DNA of 64,000 bases from Elmis aenea (taxonomy: Eukaryota > Arthropoda > Insecta > Coleoptera > Elmidae), in NCBI GenBank assembly GCA_947652605.1, contig OX393580.1, positions 20,852,159-20,916,158 on the forward strand, written 5' to 3'. How positions within the stretch are numbered: position 1 is the stretch's first letter; each line of letters begins with the position of its first letter. Positions 1 through 11,710 of the stretch are shown here, piece by piece. Under the pieces are notes generated by a model. It ran no database searches, was not told the origin of the DNA, and saw nothing but the letters and a program-made list of their open reading frames with translations. Made by a program: the position numbers and the translations under genes.

Positions 1-32
1 AAGGCCCAGCAATACTTTCACTGAGAAGTGGT

Positions 33-3000
33 ATGAGAAGATCAGTAATTTTTGATAAAATGGAGCATCCTAGAAATGAGAGTATAATAATTGTAGAAGA
101 GAGTTCTGTAGAAACAGTTGATACTTCAATTTTTAATTCGGATTCAAAGAACGAAAATGTAATAATTATATCTGATAGCGATAAATCAGGGGTTGAAGAT
201 AGCTGCATAGAACAGGATAGCTGTATGCGTTTAACAGAAACTAATTTACAGAAGGTCAAATCAAGTACTAGTACAAAACACTTAACAATAGAAGACTGGA
301 TATCTTCGGTAACTGTTGAACATGATTCAAAGAAAAGCAGCGATGATGTGTTGGATAAGCTATTAAAGAAATATAAAACTGATTTGCATGGAAAAAAACT
401 GACCAAAGACAATGACGAAAGTTTAAAAAATACTTACACAGCAAATGTAATGAATGTTAAGAATGTTATTGAAACGCAAAATAAACTAGTCAATTACTGT
501 GTACAAACAGATAATTATTGTAAGAGAGTGGGAGAAGATATAAAGCACAGGGCAACTGATGAATGGATTTCTTCGTTACCAGTGGTGAAAAAATCACCAA
601 AGGTCCAATCTAAAAGATTTAGTGAGTTATCATTTGAAAATGATTACAAAAATGAACTTATTAAAGGTAATAATAGACCAGTCAAAGGATATAGTCCTAC
701 TTTACAAAAAGAAGTATTTAAAACAGCCCCAGAAAATAACAGTCCTGATGTTTTCGAAGAACTATTACGTAAATATCGAGATAACACATCTTCCAATAAA
801 TTAGATAATAAAATAAAATGTAGTGACAATTTTAAGGAATTATTTGAAAGTTTGGAAAATGAATTTTCTTTAAACACCTCTGTCATAAACAAAGTTAACA
901 GAAGAAAAAAAGTATGTCGTAAAAACGAACAGAGTGATCTTAATGCTTCATTAAGTGGTTTGTGTATTGAAGATTCTTTTATTGTTCATTCAGACGATCT
1001 GCCTATTCCTGTTTCAAAACCAACTTCTACTTTGTTTGAAAGAGAGTTCAAAATCAAACCAAGTGTTGATATAAAATTATCGCCGAAATTTACTAAATCG
1101 AGTCTTGATAAGTGTATACTAGAAGAAAAATCTTGTGCAGGCAGTAATAAGCCGGAACTGGGCCTTACAAGTGCTACTAAAATAACCCAAAATAAAGGCC
1201 GTGATTTAAATAGTAAGTATTCTAGCTTCGACAATTATTTACTGTTGAATTATTTTCGGTCCCAGGACTGGGTAGCTTAAAAAAATTGTTACGACGTTTA
1301 GGGCACTAAGTACTAGTGAAAAAAAACTCAAAATTTAAACATTTTAGTCACAGAAACCAATAAAGTTATTAGTTACGTTTATCATAAAAAGTTTCTTTAG
1401 TTATAAAAAAATATTTAAGGTTCACCAAGCGATGAAGAATTAAGTAATTGTGAAGACGTGTTAAACAAAATCTATGGAGATAGTTGGAAAAAAAAAAACC
1501 TCGACATTTTACCAAGATCTGAATCACGAACAAAGAATAAACATAAAATATCAAATGATTGGTTGCCGAAAACTGAAAGGCAAGTTTGTTTATTAAACAT
1601 TATTATGTGTATTTTTTGTTAACGTATTTATTTTATTTTACAGTAAAATTAAACCAAAAGTTTCTCTTCTTTACAAGAATCCGTATACAGATACAGAACG
1701 TAATAAAAGCTCAGATATATTGAAATCCATCCATTCGTCACGTATAAAGTCATCCGCGCAAGACTCGCCGTGGTCAAAAGCGTTGCGAAAACTGTGCGAT
1801 TCTGATACTTCAAGCCCGAAAAACAAGCAAGACTCACCTTGGCCGACAAAAATATGTGATTCAGACGCATCTAGCTCCAAACGAAGTAACAACGTTGGGC
1901 GAAAATCAAGAATGAAGCTCGATTTTCAAGATAACGAAGCCGATGAATTTTTCTCTGCAAAATCTGAATTGTCCGACGTCCCTTTAAAAGCTGAATGTCC
2001 TTTCAGTTTTTTGGCCTCATTGTCTAGTAAGTTAGCAAAAAACAAATATGTTTGAATGCTCTTTGTTGTATCTTCTGTTAATAATCCGTAAAAAAATCAA
2101 TTTGTAATTAGGTTAAACACTTAATGATTAGTTTCGGTAATTAATTTGTGACTTATTTTCTTTGGAGATGGTGCCTTAAATTTCATGATATCTAGAATGT
2201 TAATTGTACCATATTTTTCTTGCAGTATGTGTACCAGCCTCACAGTGCGAGCCGTCGGCAAAACTATTCAGAAACCATTTTAAAACGTACAAAGATGAAC
2301 TATTAAAAAGACTGTTCAAATTATACAACGACAATATTTTTAATAATGCTTTGCCGGACGACACCCTTTTGGAATGGAACGACAGAATGCGAGGGACGGC
2401 TGGATACTGCTATTGCAAGAAGATCACGAGAAGAACGGGAAAAATTGAAAGGGCCGCACGGGTTGTTTTGGCCACTAAAGTCATCGATTCTGCTGATCGT
2501 TTAAGGGATACATTAGTTCATGAATTGTGTCACGCTGCGACGTGGATAGTTAATGGGATTGCAGATGGGCATGGAGCATTCTGGAAGTCATGGCAAGTTA
2601 ATACAATTTGTTTACGTAATTTAGAAAATGGTTTCATGTAAATTGTCAGTTTTTTATAAATTTTGCGTAACATGACAAGCAACCCCGGACAATAACCTCT
2701 TGGACTTCATTAACCCCCATCAATAACCACCTGTTAAAAAAAAAGTTGTTTACAAACCCAATGTGTAACTATCCCTCGGACAATTAAATTAACCCCATAT
2801 ACAAAATAAAACCAGACAAACCCCCTCATTTAAAATATTGATTGATTAAATTAATAATTATTGAAAAAGAATTTATAATTAAATAAAATGTAAAGGATGT
2901 TTTTTTTTACACTAGTAACATAAACGAGGTCGTATATAAAACAAAAGCTTTATTGTAATTTGAATTCACCACGTACTATAACAGTAACTTAAAGCTAACA

Positions 3001-6000
3001 TTCCTCCGTAGAACTGCCAGTTCTTACTACCGTTTTCCAGTTCACCCCTGCAGGGCCGGTCAAGTGGGGGGTGCAGTGGGTGCAATGCACCCGGGCCCCC
3101 GACGTAGAGGGCCCCAAAACGGCAATCGATAAAAAATAATTTCAGTTTTAATGAAAAGAAGACTTTCAAAATAAAAATTAAAAACCAATGAGAAGTAACA
3201 GTTGTTTAAAACAGTGGATAAAAAGGGCAGGAACAGTTTAAATTGTACAGGCCATAATATCATTTTTGAAATGGAAAGCAAAAATAAAGAAATTAAAACA
3301 AAATATACACAAGACGATAATAATAAATTATTAGATTCAAAGACATGACAGAATCAGCTTTTTTACTTATAAAGTCAGAGCAACACGTACTTTAACATTT
3401 AAAAATATTGGATTTGATAAATCATTAAGATAAAGTAAATAATTTTTCAAGGATTAAGGACTAGGTGGAAGTGCAAGAATTCCTATGCATCGTATATGTA
3501 AAATAAAAACGTTTTTTTCGATGAGATAGGTACTGGTGAAACTTTAGATGACCCTGTAACAAGTTATTAATTTTGTTTTGTTTTGTGCCCTAATCGACAC
3601 CTTGATTTCTCAAATAGACGAACGATTTAAGTCAGTTCCTTAAATTTTACAAAATTATAAAATATTGATTTTTTTGTTAAAGAAACTTGCTCGCCTGAAC
3701 TGTTAAAAAAATATGTAAATAAGTTTTACAAAAAAAATGTTGGATGTTTTAAATGAGAAACAAGTTACAAACGAAGTTTTTAAATATTAAATATAATAGA
3801 ATAAAAATCCTTATTTAATATCAAACCACTAATCTGCTTTAATTTACCAAAATAACTATGTATTATAAAGTTTTCCCCAACATTTACATTGCACTTGGAA
3901 TTTATTTAACACTTCTGGTCACTATGGTGAGTGCAGAACTCGTCTAGTAAATTAAAATTATTTAAAACATACCTCAGATGTACAATGTCTCAAGAGAAAC
4001 GTAACTTTTTTGCAATATTATTCATCGAAAAATAAAACAAGTTACAATGAGAAACTTTGAAGATATAATTGAAAAGTGGGCTGTTCAATGTCTCATAAAA
4101 TTTTTAAAAAAATTAAATTATTGTGGTTTTATTGTGTTTTAATAAAAACTTATTGTTGTTAATGAACTTGTTATGCGCTGCAGTAAATACCAACCCGAAA
4201 TATTGGATATAGGAACGTTTATATCTGATAATTCAAATTTTATTAGTTTAATGTAAACATTTTTATAGGGGGCCCCAAAACAAATTTTTGCACCCGGGCC
4301 CCGACATATAGATGACCGGCCCTGCACCCCTGAAACTCAAACGCACTAAAATTCTCGCCCTAGACTTCTGCCACCTCGCTCTGTAGAACTCCCAGTTCCC
4401 ACTGCCACGTTTTCTCTTCCCTTTCCCTCTCCAGTCCTAGGGTACCTATATATAACAGGGTATGGCCAAGCTACACGAACCCTCCAACTATATAGGATTT
4501 CTTTTAATAATTCAATTTTTAAACGAAATTTAGAGGTAAAAACTCAATTGGCATGCGGAAATAGATGCAATAGTAAGTATAGCAACTAAAAAATGAGTAA
4601 AATCAAGGGTTAACAATTGTTATAGTCTATTCGGCCAGTGATGAGGTCTATCGGATTAACTGACTAATGCATAAATTTAAGTACGTAAGCGGTATGTTTC
4701 GTGTTTGTGTGCTTAGAACTCGATGACACAGAAAAAGACAGAATGCATGTATGTATTTAGTTGCCGCCTTACTGCCCTAATCCTTTAGACCTCATCACTG
4801 GCCGTACAGACTATATTAGCTATGTTTAAAAAACATATACGGAGCAGCGCGTATTTCCACTGTAAGCATGCAACCCATGATACACGCAGTTGCAAACAAT
4901 TATTTACTTAATTCCTGTTTTAATTTCCAATGAGCAACTAAAAAGTATAGATTCGTCAATTTAATTTCATATTTTATGACAAAATTGCATTATTAATTCT
5001 AATCATTGCTATTAATTGATGTAGACAAATAATTACAATGCACATTTTCTTAAAAATTAAAAAAATTATTGTATTTAACTTAACTAATGAAATTTACGTA
5101 TGGTAATAACTTACACAACTATCACTAATGTCTTTTAAAGTCTTGGATCACACTTAAACACTCTGAACACGCAAGAAAAAAATAAAATGTAAACATTCGC
5201 CTATGCTCTCCATGCAAACTATATAAAATCTGGAGGTCGCAGCCCAGTGGCAAGCGAAACTCGACCGCATATACAATAGAAACTTGTCCTTACTCTGTTT
5301 ATAGAGGTACCCTAACCAGTCCTACCTGTCCAGGTCCCAAACCTCCAGTCCTGTCAACCCCCTCTTACCACACAAAACTATAAACACTACATATAAAAAT
5401 AAAGTTGTTTACAAAAATCAAAATTTTTTGATTAGAACGTTATAAAATTGCAAATCGGTCTATCTCTTTTGCTCCTCATAAAATCAACTTTGAACCAACC
5501 TCGTACAATAGTATTGTAAATTCTGTCCCTTTTAGTTACATCTGCAGCCGCTCTTAAATATTTCATATCACTTTGCTTGTGACCTGCTTTTGGTTCTGTC
5601 ATCTAGCACCCAAGTTTCGCTACTGTAACTTTTTTCTAATGAAAGTTCTATTTAGAGATTCAAAAAGCCCATTTGCTGCTTTTATTCTTGCATTGATTCC
5701 GGGTTCAATGTTGCCATGTGCGTTAAATATTGAACCCAAGTATTTTAAAAGTAATTAATTTTTCTCCTTTTTGCTATCTCTAAGATGTGCATATTGGATC
5801 GACAATGTTTTTCACTTTGAGTGCCATATTTTAATAATTTTAAACCTTAAACATTTCTTCAATGCCGCCAACAACATTAAGCTTTACTTGGGAGGGTTTA
5901 AAAGTTGTTTTTTTTTTTAATTCAATTTATTATTTACATATTTTTGGGTTCCCGTAAATTTTATATTTTGCTACCCCAGGCCCATAAACAACTTGGAACA

Positions 6001-6957
6001 TTTTTCTGCGTGCCACTCAAAATATAGTGGCATGTAAGCTATTACCACATGTGTCCAGGATTGCCAACCCCTATAATTTTAAATTTGTATCCATATTTTG
6101 TTGTATCCAGTAAATTTTTGTATTAGTTGTTTATTGTGTCGAGGAAATTTTATTTAAAGAGGTATTATTTTTAAACTAGAGGTTTTTTTACAGGGGCTAA
6201 TTGTCTTAGTACTAAATTTTGTTGATGGATGTTAACTTTTCGTTTTAATAAAATGTCGTATGATTTATTTATTTTAAAACTGGTTGTGCTAATAATAAAC
6301 CTTGCTTATATTATAGGGCACAAAAGGCGATGAGGGTTTTTCCCGAATTGCCACCAATAAAACGATGTCACGATTACATTATTAACACTAAATATACCTA
6401 TCGCTGCACAAGCTGTGGATACAGGTAGGATATTTTTTTTTTTTTTAGCACACAATGCTTTATAATGGTTTGATAAATGTAAGAACTATTCAAGTGTTTC
6501 GTTTATTATAAATAAGCTTCGTTTTATTATCTATTTTAATGAGAATTTCCTGTAGAAATGCTAAACAAGTTTTGCGACTAATGTATCTCCGAGAGTCTTG
6601 ACACTGGTTAAGCATTTCTACAAGAGATTTTCAAAAATCGTTAATTAAGTATTTTTCTATTAATGCTTAATTTTTTTGTTTAGCATTGGTCGTCATAGCA
6701 AATCGCTTAACATTGAAAGAAAGCGCTGTGGGTATTGCTATGGGAAATTTACAGTGTTCGTTAACAAGACTACCAAATCCGGTGTAACAAAGTCTGTCCC
6801 TTCAACACCTCGAAGACAAGTCACAGGATTTGCCCTTTTTGTTAAAGAAAATTATGCAGAATTCAAAACGCCTCAGCTCGATCACGCAAATGTCATGAAA
6901 TTGTTAAGCCAAAAGTTTGCGGAAGTAAAAGTTACTAAAGAAAAACCACAGCCTTAA
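33..6957 (+). CDS. Gcna: GCNA-like germ-cell nuclear acidic peptidase (SprT family), six exons, 5' end possibly incomplete
   Basis: Exons deduced: 33-1212, 1420-1579, 1644-2026, 2226-2592, 6317-6424, 6684-6957. Together they form one open frame of 823 aa. Residues 1-~570 are a low-complexity acidic region, as in GCNA proteins, with hydrophobic-acidic stretches such as NVIIISDSD that resemble SUMO-interacting motifs. Around residues 575-700 is a SprT-like zinc protease domain: HELCH at ~673-677 and a third His in DGHGAFW at ~690. Next come PELPPIKRCHDY and a four-Cys zinc ribbon (CTSC ... CGYC), then an HMG-box-like end (TGFALFVKENYAEF). This order (disordered acidic, SprT, zinc ribbon, HMG) is diagnostic of GCNA, which protects germ-line genomes from DNA-protein crosslinks in the nucleus. 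Introns 2 and 4 appear to use GC rather than GT donors. The frame is open upstream to the window edge, so an earlier start or exon is possible. Confidence 0.9.
3051..4324. mobile_element. Non-autonomous hAT-type transposon
   Basis: The ends are 12-bp perfect inverted repeats, CAGGGCCGGTCA and TGACCGGCCCTG. They are flanked by an 8-bp direct duplication CACCCCTG (3043-3050 and 4325-4332). An 8-bp target duplication and a CAGGG-type end are hAT hallmarks. The subterminal regions repeat a GC-rich block (TTGCACCCGGGCCCC and GGGGCCCCAAAA) in inverted orientation. The 1.27-kb interior is AT-rich with no transposase-length frame, so it looks like an internally deleted copy. Confidence 0.85.
4440..5312. 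mobile_element. TA-flanked MITE (Tc1/mariner-like), carrying a nested MITE
   Basis: The ends read GGGTACCTATATATAACAGG and, on the opposite strand, GGGTACCTCTATAAACAGAG. They remain similar for ~30 bp and are flanked by TA (4438-4439, 5313-5314). A second inverted repeat sits inside at about 4621-4817, with arms TATAGTCTATTCGGCCAGTG and TATAGTCTGTACGGCCAGTG (reverse complement of the right arm), as if one MITE had inserted into another. No coding potential was seen. Confidence 0.65.
5440..5758 (-). pseudogene. Non-LTR retrotransposon reverse-transcriptase C-terminal fragment
   Basis: Read on the minus strand, the segment gives LKYLGSIFNAHGNIEPGI followed by NARIKAANGLFESLNRTFIR. After a frame disruption it continues with SETWVLDDRTKSR and MKYLRAAADVTKRDRI. 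The FKYLGS...EI..RI..A and MKYLR...G.TRRDRI patterns belong to the region just after the reverse-transcriptase fingers/palm of LINE-type endonuclease/RT proteins. It is broken by stops and frameshifts and is only a fragment. Confidence 0.7.
6548..6632. repeat. Short hairpin repeat, copy 1
   Basis: TGTAGAAATGCTAAAC and GTTAAGCATTTCTACA form the arms of a short inverted repeat around a GAGAGTCTTGA-containing middle. Related hairpins occur at about 9618-9762 and 12970-13065 in this window, so it is a dispersed short repeat. It lies in GCNA intron 5. Confidence 0.5.
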
Positions 6958-7144
6958 TTACTTGCCCTTTCAATTAGAGTATTCGAATTATGCAAACAAG
7001 TATATTTATTTCTTCGATTTATTTATTTATTATGTTTTATTTAATATTTAAGATGTTGTTAATTAGTGACAGAGTACATATTACTTTTATATGTACTTAT
7101 AGCTGTGTTTTTTATGTGACTATTTTTTTTAAGTATATGTCCAC

Positions 7145-7440
7145 CAATTTGCTACTACTGTTAAAGTATTATTAAGGGGGCATTGTGTTAAGATTTAAAA
7201 TAAATTGCTTGCAATACATAACAAATGCACAATAAAATGTCTGTTCATCATAATAGACATTTACAGTAAAATAGACGAAAGAATTTATAACTAAAATTAT
7301 TGACTATGTAGCGTATTGCAGGAAAAATATACACATTAACAATTAGTGTGTTTGTTTTTAATAAATTTTATAGCGTATTAAAATGTTGAAACAGTTTTAG
7401 GACCCATTTAAAAATATTTATTCTTTAAACCAGAACAATT
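7145..7440 (+). repeat. Direct repeat, left copy
   Basis: This ~290-bp segment, starting near ACTGTTAAAGTATTATTAAG and ending near AACAGTTTTAGGACC, recurs in the same orientation at about 9174-9425 with scattered substitutions. The pair encloses the mariner-like element at 7455-8970. It begins just past the GCNA stop and could include GCNA 3' UTR sequence. Confidence 0.75.
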
Positions 7441-7454
7441 TTTTTTTAAGTATA

Positions 7455-8970
7455 CAGGGCGGTGCTTTTTTCGATGCTCACCATATTACTATCTTGGAAA
7501 CGGTAAGAGATACAAGGTCGGTTAAATTAGAGAAAAGTTGCACATTTTTATGGCGATTAAGAATCTGAAAAGAAATAGTGGATATTTTGATTCGTTTTTG
7601 ATTTATTATAAAAAAACTGAAAAATGTGATTTTAGAAAAATATTATTATCTTCCCTACCATTGACGCTATTTCATTTAAACTTGGTAACTTTTTGTTTTT
7701 GACCGTCCTGGGTTTGATGACGTCAACAGAAATTTTCTAAGCCTTCTAGATTTCAAGTTGCGATAGTCAACTTTTTTATTTCTTATGGTCGCCATATAGG
7801 ATTTTTACACGATCAGACAGACAAAAAAAATTGCTTTTTAGATTGGTAACCAACATACCTTTTTTCTTTCAAAATACATGTTGAAATTTGAAAATTTGTA
7901 TAAATAATCTATAAAATCGTGAATGTTCTGAAAAACAATTGAAATTATAATATAAATAAAAGTGACACAACATTTTATAGGTCTAATAAATAACGAAATG
8001 ACAATAAATTTAAAACACCAGATAAATAATGATTTAAATTGTTTAAAGTGCGCGCCGTTATGTATGATGTAGTGGTTAGTCCTCAAATTCATTTCGTCCA
8101 CTGCCTTTAGGATAGTTTGTCTCGAAATAGAGTCGAAAGCATTTTTGATTTTACGACGAAGAAGTTCAATATTTTCCGTTAGGGTTGCATAAACAACATC
8201 AATGTAAAAGTAATCCATAGGCGTTAAACATAGCGATCGCGGAAGCCAATGAACAGGACCAAACGTACCAAGTCATGAATTTTGAAAGCGTACATCTAAA
8301 TTAATATCCTTTTACAATGCGGGCGTTGTGAGGACCAGCTCCTTCTTGCTGAAACTACTGATGATTTTGGATTGTTAATAATGGCAATTCGCCTAACATA
8401 TCTTCTAAATATGTTTCCAACAATCTTAATTTCGTTATCATTAGACCAATAAAATGTTCTGTAGCTTTTATTTATATCATAGTTTCAATTGTTTTTCAGA
8501 GCATTCTCGATTTTATGAATTATTTAGACAAATTTCAACAAGTTTTTTTGAAAGAAAAAAGGTATGTTGGTTACCAATCTGAAAAGCTAATTTTTTCGTC
8601 TTTCTGATGATGTAAAAATCAATATGGCGGCCATAAGAAATAAAAAAGTTGACTATCGCAACTTGAAATCTAGAAGGCTTAGAAAATTTCTGTTGATGTC
8701 ATCAAACCCAGGACGGTCAAAAACATAAAGTTACCAAGTTTAAATGAAATAGCGTCAATGGTAGGGAAGATAATAATATTTTTCTAAAATCACATTTTTC
8801 AGTTTTTTTATAATAAATCAAAAACGAATCAAAATATCCAGGATTTCTTTTCAGATTCTTAATCGCCATAAAAATGTGCAACTTTTCTCTAATTTAACCG
8901 ACCTTGTATCTCTTACACTCTTACCGTTTCCAAGATAGCAATGGTGAGCATCGAAAAAAGCACCACCCTG
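7455..8970 (-). mobile_element. Mariner/IS630-type element with ~410-bp inverted repeats and decayed transposase
   Basis: The ends CAGGGCGGTGCTTTTTTCGA and (reverse complement of the right end) CAGGGTGGTGCTTTTTTCGA are flanked by TA. The inverted arms extend over ~410 bp (about 7455-7864 and 8560-8970). The centre, on the minus strand, encodes a transposase C-terminal remnant: GPVHWLPRSLCLTPMDYF, then NIELLRRKIKNAF and NGAHFKQF. This resembles the third-catalytic-acid region and C-terminus of DDE-type IS630/Tc1/mariner transposases, with the expected WPPRSPDLTPLD-like motif altered. The rest of the transposase is missing, so this is a non-autonomous relic. Confidence 0.75.
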
Positions 8971-9173
8971 TATGTCTACCAATAAATTGTACTTCTATGG
9001 GTGTTGTACAGACAAAACTCAAAAGAACCAAAAATCGGTTTAGTTACGCTATTGAATATTTATTGAGGTGCAAGTAGTTTGTAATTAAATTTAAATATTG
9101 CCCCATGTAGCTTTTTAAACGAATTTTTCATTTCTCTGTAATACATTTGTCCCTACGAATTTTAATTTGCAAT

Positions 9174-9470
9174 TACTGTTAAAGTATTATTAAGAGTGCA
9201 TTGTGTAAAGATTTAAAATTAACTGCTTGCAATACATAACAAGTGCACAATAAAATGTCTGTTCATCATAAAAGACATTTATAGTAAAATAGACGAGAGA
9301 ATTTATTACCAAAATTATTGACTGTGTAGTGTATTGCAGGAAAAATATACACATTAACAATTAGTGTTTTTGTTTTTAATAAATTTTATAGCATATTAAA
9401 ATATTGGAACAGTTTTAGGACCATTTAAAAAAAATATTTAAAAATATTGATTCTTTAAACCTGAAACCAA
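9174..9470 (+). repeat. Direct repeat, right copy
   Basis: Partner of the segment at 7145-7440, in the same orientation. It shares stretches such as CTTGCAATACATAACAA and AATATACACATTAACAATTA. Confidence 0.75.
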
Positions 9471-11246
9471 TTCCCTAATTTAAACTTTGTTTGTTATGGC
9501 AATCAAGAAAGAAGACCAATTTGATGATTAACAAATTCGTCATGGGAACATTAAGTTGATAATATTACAAGCAAAAACTCGATTTACAAAAATTACTTGT
9601 TATTATTATGAAGTACCTTTAAAAACGCTAGACCAATCTCAAGACTCTTATCTAGTCTTCAGAAGCGATCCTACTTATTGCATCAAATATTAATATTACA
9701 ATGATGAAGATTACTCCTAGGAAGAGACGAGAGTCTTGAAACTGGTTTCTACTAGAGATTTCTCATGAATTTAATAGATCGAAAAATAATTCAAGTATTT
9801 ATAAAGTTTTAATTACTTAAGCTTGAGTATTTACCCAAAGGAAATTTTTGATTTCTTAAGTACCTCATTGGCCCGACTATAGGGCAACCCTGATTATAAG
9901 GCGACCCCAATTTTTTAATCTGCTTTTTGGAGAAAAAATGTATTGTTACCCACTATGTTTGTGAAAAATGTAAATTTACCGTGATTACAGTTTTTTATTA
10001 CCATTTTTAATTCTCTGGTATTTTATTACTGTATTGTTAATTAACGATCGTAATTTACGACTTTTGATTTCTGTATTTAATATGTAGATAATTAAACCAT
10101 AAATAATTAATTAAAAATCAAAAATTTTTATTGCATAAATAACAAAACGTTAAAACTAATTATATCATAAAAAATTAAAAACCGAAATATTAATTAATAG
10201 AGTACATAAAATCTTTTTTTTTTTGTTAATTTTTGTTCGTATTCAAAATCACAATCCATATCATATTCACTTCTTGACATTAACTCTTCCAAGGCAAGGG
10301 CATTATTGATTCTTGAGAAGTGCAAAGTTCTTGTCCTCATTTTGAAAAAAAGTTTTGGGTTCACTTAGTTTTAAATTAAAATGAACAAATAATAGCTTTG
10401 CGGCTCTTTTATTTGTTAGTTTATTTTTTTATTATAAAATTTGCCAAAAACAGAAAAATATGTTTCTGTGGTACACGTTGTTCCAGGAAAATTCAATATT
10501 TCTGTAGTTACTTATTGATCAAAGTGACATCCACAACAAAACAGAACCAAAGTTTAACGCGGTCCATAGAAAATCATTTGCAAAAAGTTCTTCTTTGCTT
10601 CATACAAAGCCACCTCAGTCATCACTTGACCAATATTATTTCTGCTAATTAAATGTGATTATAATTTGTTAATATAAGTAAGTGTATTAATATATTTATC
10701 ATTGCTTAAGTTTTTACCCATACATTTAGGGTCAAGTAAATTTGCAACAAAATGAACTGGTCATTTGCTTTTTTTTTTAAATCTTGAACTACATCTATAT
10801 GAGTGCAACAACTAAAAATTTTCGTTAAAGGTTAAATTTGAATTTTAAAAAAAAATGTAACCTCAGAATACATCATTTGGACGTCTGTATTTTAATAATA
10901 TATATTCAGAAATTGGTTAAAAAAGATGGCACGTTGTGCCCAGCTTCTGTCATTGGTAACGACCAACCTGTTCTGTGGACTAACTAAATATTGTATTAAA
11001 ACAGCTACGCGTTGTATGTCGGGTATTCCCCGAATTACCCGGTAATTAATGGTAAATTACGATAATTAATTTCGTAATTTACGGCGCAACGCGTAAATTA
11101 CAACTATATCACTGTAGATTGTAGAATAGCTGAAATTACCGAATGCTAGCAACAAATACGTATTTTACTTACCTTTTTAAAACGTACAACTGCTAATATC
11201 TAAGACCCCAAGACAGAATAGATCCATTATTATTGGGTATTATTCT
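9471..11246. other. Intergenic, repetitive, no gene recognised
   Basis: It contains a second hairpin repeat at about 9618-9762. A motif near 9870-9910 (GACTATAGGGCAACC followed by TATAAGGCGACCCC) looks like a DNA-transposon end. An antisense stretch at about 10210-10350 reads MRTRTLHFSRINNALALEEL and ends in an acidic run; it may be the C-terminus of a decayed transposase, but I cannot assign a family. Near 11030-11110 is a small palindromic AATTACCGGTAATT-like patch. I see no host gene. Confidence 0.5.
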
Positions 11247-11254
11247 GTATGTAC

Positions 11255-11606
11255 TAGGGGTGGGCGATATCCAAATTTCGATATCGAAATTATATCGATA
11301 TATCGATATATCGACATATCGATATATCGACATATCGATATATCGGAATATCGATATATCGGAATATCGATATATCGACATATCGAAATTTCGATATAAA
11401 AGCGGCGCGAAGCTAAAAAAGTCGGTTAAAAAGTGAAAAAAGAGACTCTTAAAATATCGATATATCGATCTATCGATATTCCGATATATCGATATTTCGA
11501 TATATCGATATCCAATATTTCGATATATCGATATCCAATATTTCGATATATCGATATATCGATATCAAAATTATATCGATATTTATCGATATATCGCCCA
11601 CCCCTA
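11255..11606. mobile_element. hAT-type MITE with an expanded TATCGA satellite core
   Basis: The ends TAGGGGTGGGCGATA and TATCGCCCACCCCTA are perfect inverted repeats. They are flanked by an 8-bp duplication GTATGTAC (11247-11254 and 11607-11614), as expected for hAT. Nearly the whole interior is a degenerate TATCGA / TATATCGA repeat in both halves, separated by a short unique spacer near 11400-11450. Open frames through it encode only low-complexity YRYIDIS-type peptides and should not be taken as genes. Confidence 0.85.
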
Positions 11607-11710
11607 GTATGTACTATAAGCGCTGTAAGGCTGTAACGCAGCGACAATGTAGTTGTTATTGTTATACATATAGCGGCCATAGCACGATACAACACGGTAT
11701 AATACATATA

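Larger units (their letters stand above)
2593..6316 (+). other. Large GCNA intron 4 filled with transposon remnants
   Basis: The intron begins GCAAGTTA and ends TTATAG. It joins TCATG to GGCACAAAAG so that the frame continues across the SprT/zinc-ribbon junction (KSW then AQKAMRVFPELPP). It holds a hAT-type element (3051-4324), a TA-flanked MITE (4440-5312) with another inside it, and an antisense non-LTR reverse transcriptase fragment (5440-5758). Apart from simple AT-rich sequence and degenerate C/T-rich stretches I see nothing else in it. Confidence 0.75.

Noticed and set aside
3060..3281. Frame with GPLRRGPGC and LHPPLDRPC-like peptides
   Set aside because: A translation of the GC-rich hAT terminus; the same words come from the opposite end at 4139-4327.
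11193..11707. Open frames encoding YRYIDISIYR-type proteins on both strands
   Set aside because: They are translations of the TATCGA satellite within a hAT element and have no protein-like complexity.
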